Source of the DNA: Anaerolineae bacterium
Lineage (GTDB): Bacteria > Chloroflexota > Anaerolineae > Promineifilales > Promineifilaceae
Reading direction: 5' to 3'
DNA: 64,000 bases
Assembly: GCA_030425205.1 (NCBI GenBank)
Contig: JAUIAP010000015.1
Span: 62,001 to 126,000, forward strand
Positions 63,146 to 64,000 of the stretch are shown here, one piece after another. The notes beneath the pieces are model-generated. The model ran no database searches. It saw only the letters and a list, made by a program, of their open reading frames with translations, and was not told where the DNA came from. Every line of letters starts with the position of its first letter. Position 1 is the stretch's first letter. The position numbers were made by a program, and so were the translations under genes.

Positions 63146-63757
63146 TCAAAACCGCTGTCTTTTGAGTGACAGATTATTCGTACAAAAATCCGTGTAGAAT
63201 TGTTGCGGTTGCATCCCTTGATTCAGAAGCTGTGTGAGGATGATTTGGGTGTTGAGATCGGCCGATTGCTCCCCATCAACCCGTACTGCTGGCCCAAGCG
63301 GCGGCTCATACGCCACGCCAACACCAGGTAGCGTCGCCACATCCCCAACGGCCGACCGTGCATAGAGCCCTTTTGGATCGCGTCGGGCACATATTTCTAC
63401 ATTCGTATCGACATAAATTTCAGCGAAATGGGAAAGGGACGTCAGATCACGGTAGCAGCGTTTGGTCGCAGTTGCGGCAATCAGGACATTGACGCCATTT
63501 TGTGCCAACATAGTGGCGATGTAGCGCAACGTGGCGTAGAACCAGTCGCGTTCCCGCTCGCTGTAGATCGGTTGTGGGGTCAGTACCTTGCGAAGCTCAT
63601 CCGAATCGAGCAGCTGTGTGTGGATGCCGCGCTCGGCCAAGGTATGCTGCACGCGCGTCGCCAGCGTCGTCTTGCCCGATGCCGGTCTTCCCGTAAACCA
63701 CCAGACAAACCCCTCAGAGATATTGGTTAACATTGTTCCATTCATAATTTTCAACAT
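63146..63757 (-). CDS. cysC: adenylylsulfate-kinase-like P-loop kinase
   Basis: This 203-residue protein resembles CysC, which phosphorylates adenosine 5'-phosphosulfate to PAPS. Walker A GRPASGKTTLA lies near residues 23-33, LLDSDELRKVLTP matches the CysC LDGD-like strand, and EIYVDTNVEICARRDPKGLYARS fits the C-terminal lid. The last 45 residues are unlike typical CysC. It overlaps the end of the upstream gene (63714) and is coupled to it. Such kinases beside phosphotransferase-like genes may phosphorylate other small molecules, so the symbol is tentative. Confidence 0.72.
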   Translation of the reverse strand: MLKIMNGTMLTNISEGFVWWFTGRPASGKTTLATRVQHTLAERGIHTQLLDSDELRKVLTPQPIYSERERDWFYATLRYIATMLAQNGVNVLIAATATKRCYRDLTSLSHFAEIYVDTNVEICARRDPKGLYARSAVGDVATLPGVGVAYEPPLGPAVRVDGEQSADLNTQIILTQLLNQGMQPQQFYTDFCTNNLSLKRQRF

Positions 63758-64000
63758 TCAGGACGTTATGCCCGAAGTTCCATAACTTGTCGCGCACCGA
63801 GTCGGTCAGCGTGGGATACCAGAGCGGATTAGCGAGCACCAGCATGCGCCACGCCAGCCACGGCTGAATCACATGGAGCAGTTCGCTGTCGTGCCGCTCG
63901 CGCAGATAGGTTTTCCAAAATAGTTTATGTAGAACTGCAAATTCGCCTGTCAGCTCTCCATACCGCTGTAGCGACATGAAAAGATAGTTGATCGACAGAC
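63714..64000 (-). CDS. 3' end of a phosphotransferase-like gene (partial)
   Basis: The frame runs in from beyond the right edge and ends at 63714, overlapping the CysC-like gene by 44 bp. The visible 95 residues (SLQRYGELTGEFAVLHKLFW, PWLAWRMLVLANPLWYPTLT) are helical and resemble the C-terminal lobe of aminoglycoside-phosphotransferase-fold proteins. An in-frame ATG at 63977 exists, but the frame is open upstream, so the gene is probably longer. Confidence 0.55.
   Translation of the reverse strand, partial: LSINYLFMSLQRYGELTGEFAVLHKLFWKTYLRERHDSELLHVIQPWLAWRMLVLANPLWYPTLTDSVRDKLWNFGHNVLNVENYEWNNVNQYL

Noticed and set aside
1-64000. CRISPR array, tRNA or rRNA genes
   Set aside because: No regularly spaced repeats of the right length and no tRNA- or rRNA-like sequences were recognised; a covariance search was not possible.
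1-64000. Frequent Ser-Ala-Glu and Phe-Gly-Arg tripeptides as a protein signal
   Set aside because: They are the in-frame readings of the TCGGCCGA octamer in different phases, so the signal is at DNA level.

Overview
The window (about 55% G+C in most places) looks like chromosome from a Chloroflexota bacterium of the Anaerolineae/Caldilineae/Ardenticatenia type. This is inferred from gene content: a BTAD/NB-ARC/TPR regulator, secreted proteins with DUF11, FG-GAP and 'STIDGGG' repeats, MalF/MalG-type sugar transporters without a local ATPase, DUF2264 and heparinase-family lyases, and many glycosyltransferases. No rRNA, tRNA or CRISPR array was found. The octamer TCGGCCGA (usually with A or T on both sides) occurs about 80 times in all three coding phases. 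It behaves like a highly iterated palindrome of this genome.

Layout. 0.2-5.5 kb: a tandem GNAT acetyltransferase, a membrane protein, a secreted TPR protein and a three-repeat lipoprotein. 5.8-9.5 kb: a molybdenum hydroxylase made of a fused 2Fe-2S/Mo subunit plus a FAD subunit carrying an extra cysteine loop. 9.5-21.2 kb: a cell-surface polysaccharide cluster (four GT2 and two GT4 glycosyltransferases, a Gfo/Idh/MocA dehydrogenase, a Wzx-like flippase, a UDP-galactopyranose-mutase-like flavoprotein and a large GT-C-like membrane protein). 21.4-32.6 kb: mixed metabolism and regulation (NTF2-like protein, GNAT, PuuE-type allantoinase, a BTAD/NB-ARC regulator split by an apparent 2-bp loss in a CG tract, secreted proteins, DJ-1/PfpI protein, fused CoA-transferase).

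32.6-37.7 kb is an A+T-rich insert without the TCGGCCGA octamer. It is bounded and divided by imperfect hairpins that look like integron attC sites read on the minus strand. It carries a GyrI-like binding protein and a two-gene unit, an OLD-family ATPase/TOPRIM nuclease followed by an Mrr-nuclease/STAND NTPase. This unit is the best candidate for a little-described defence system here.

38.2-49.7 kb is a uronic-acid polysaccharide utilisation locus. A GntR/LacI-type regulator and at least five copies of an operator near ATTGGTNCGNACCAAT sit at promoters for kduI-kduD, the regulator itself, and a GH88 hydrolase-ABC transporter-DUF2264-heparinase operon. The two lyase-like proteins lack signal peptides, so imported oligosaccharides are probably cut in the cytoplasm and channelled through KduI/KduD.

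49.7-55.5 kb is a redox module: ApbE flavinyltransferase, two small secreted or membrane proteins, a ferric-reductase-like haem membrane protein, a two-component system, a small membrane protein and a DUF4405 membrane protein. Three promoters in it share the same tandem TTTA array and the same distance to the -10 box, so they form a likely regulon of the local response regulator. 55.8-62.9 kb encodes one 2378-residue surface protein. The right edge has a CysC-like kinase and the end of a phosphotransferase-like gene.
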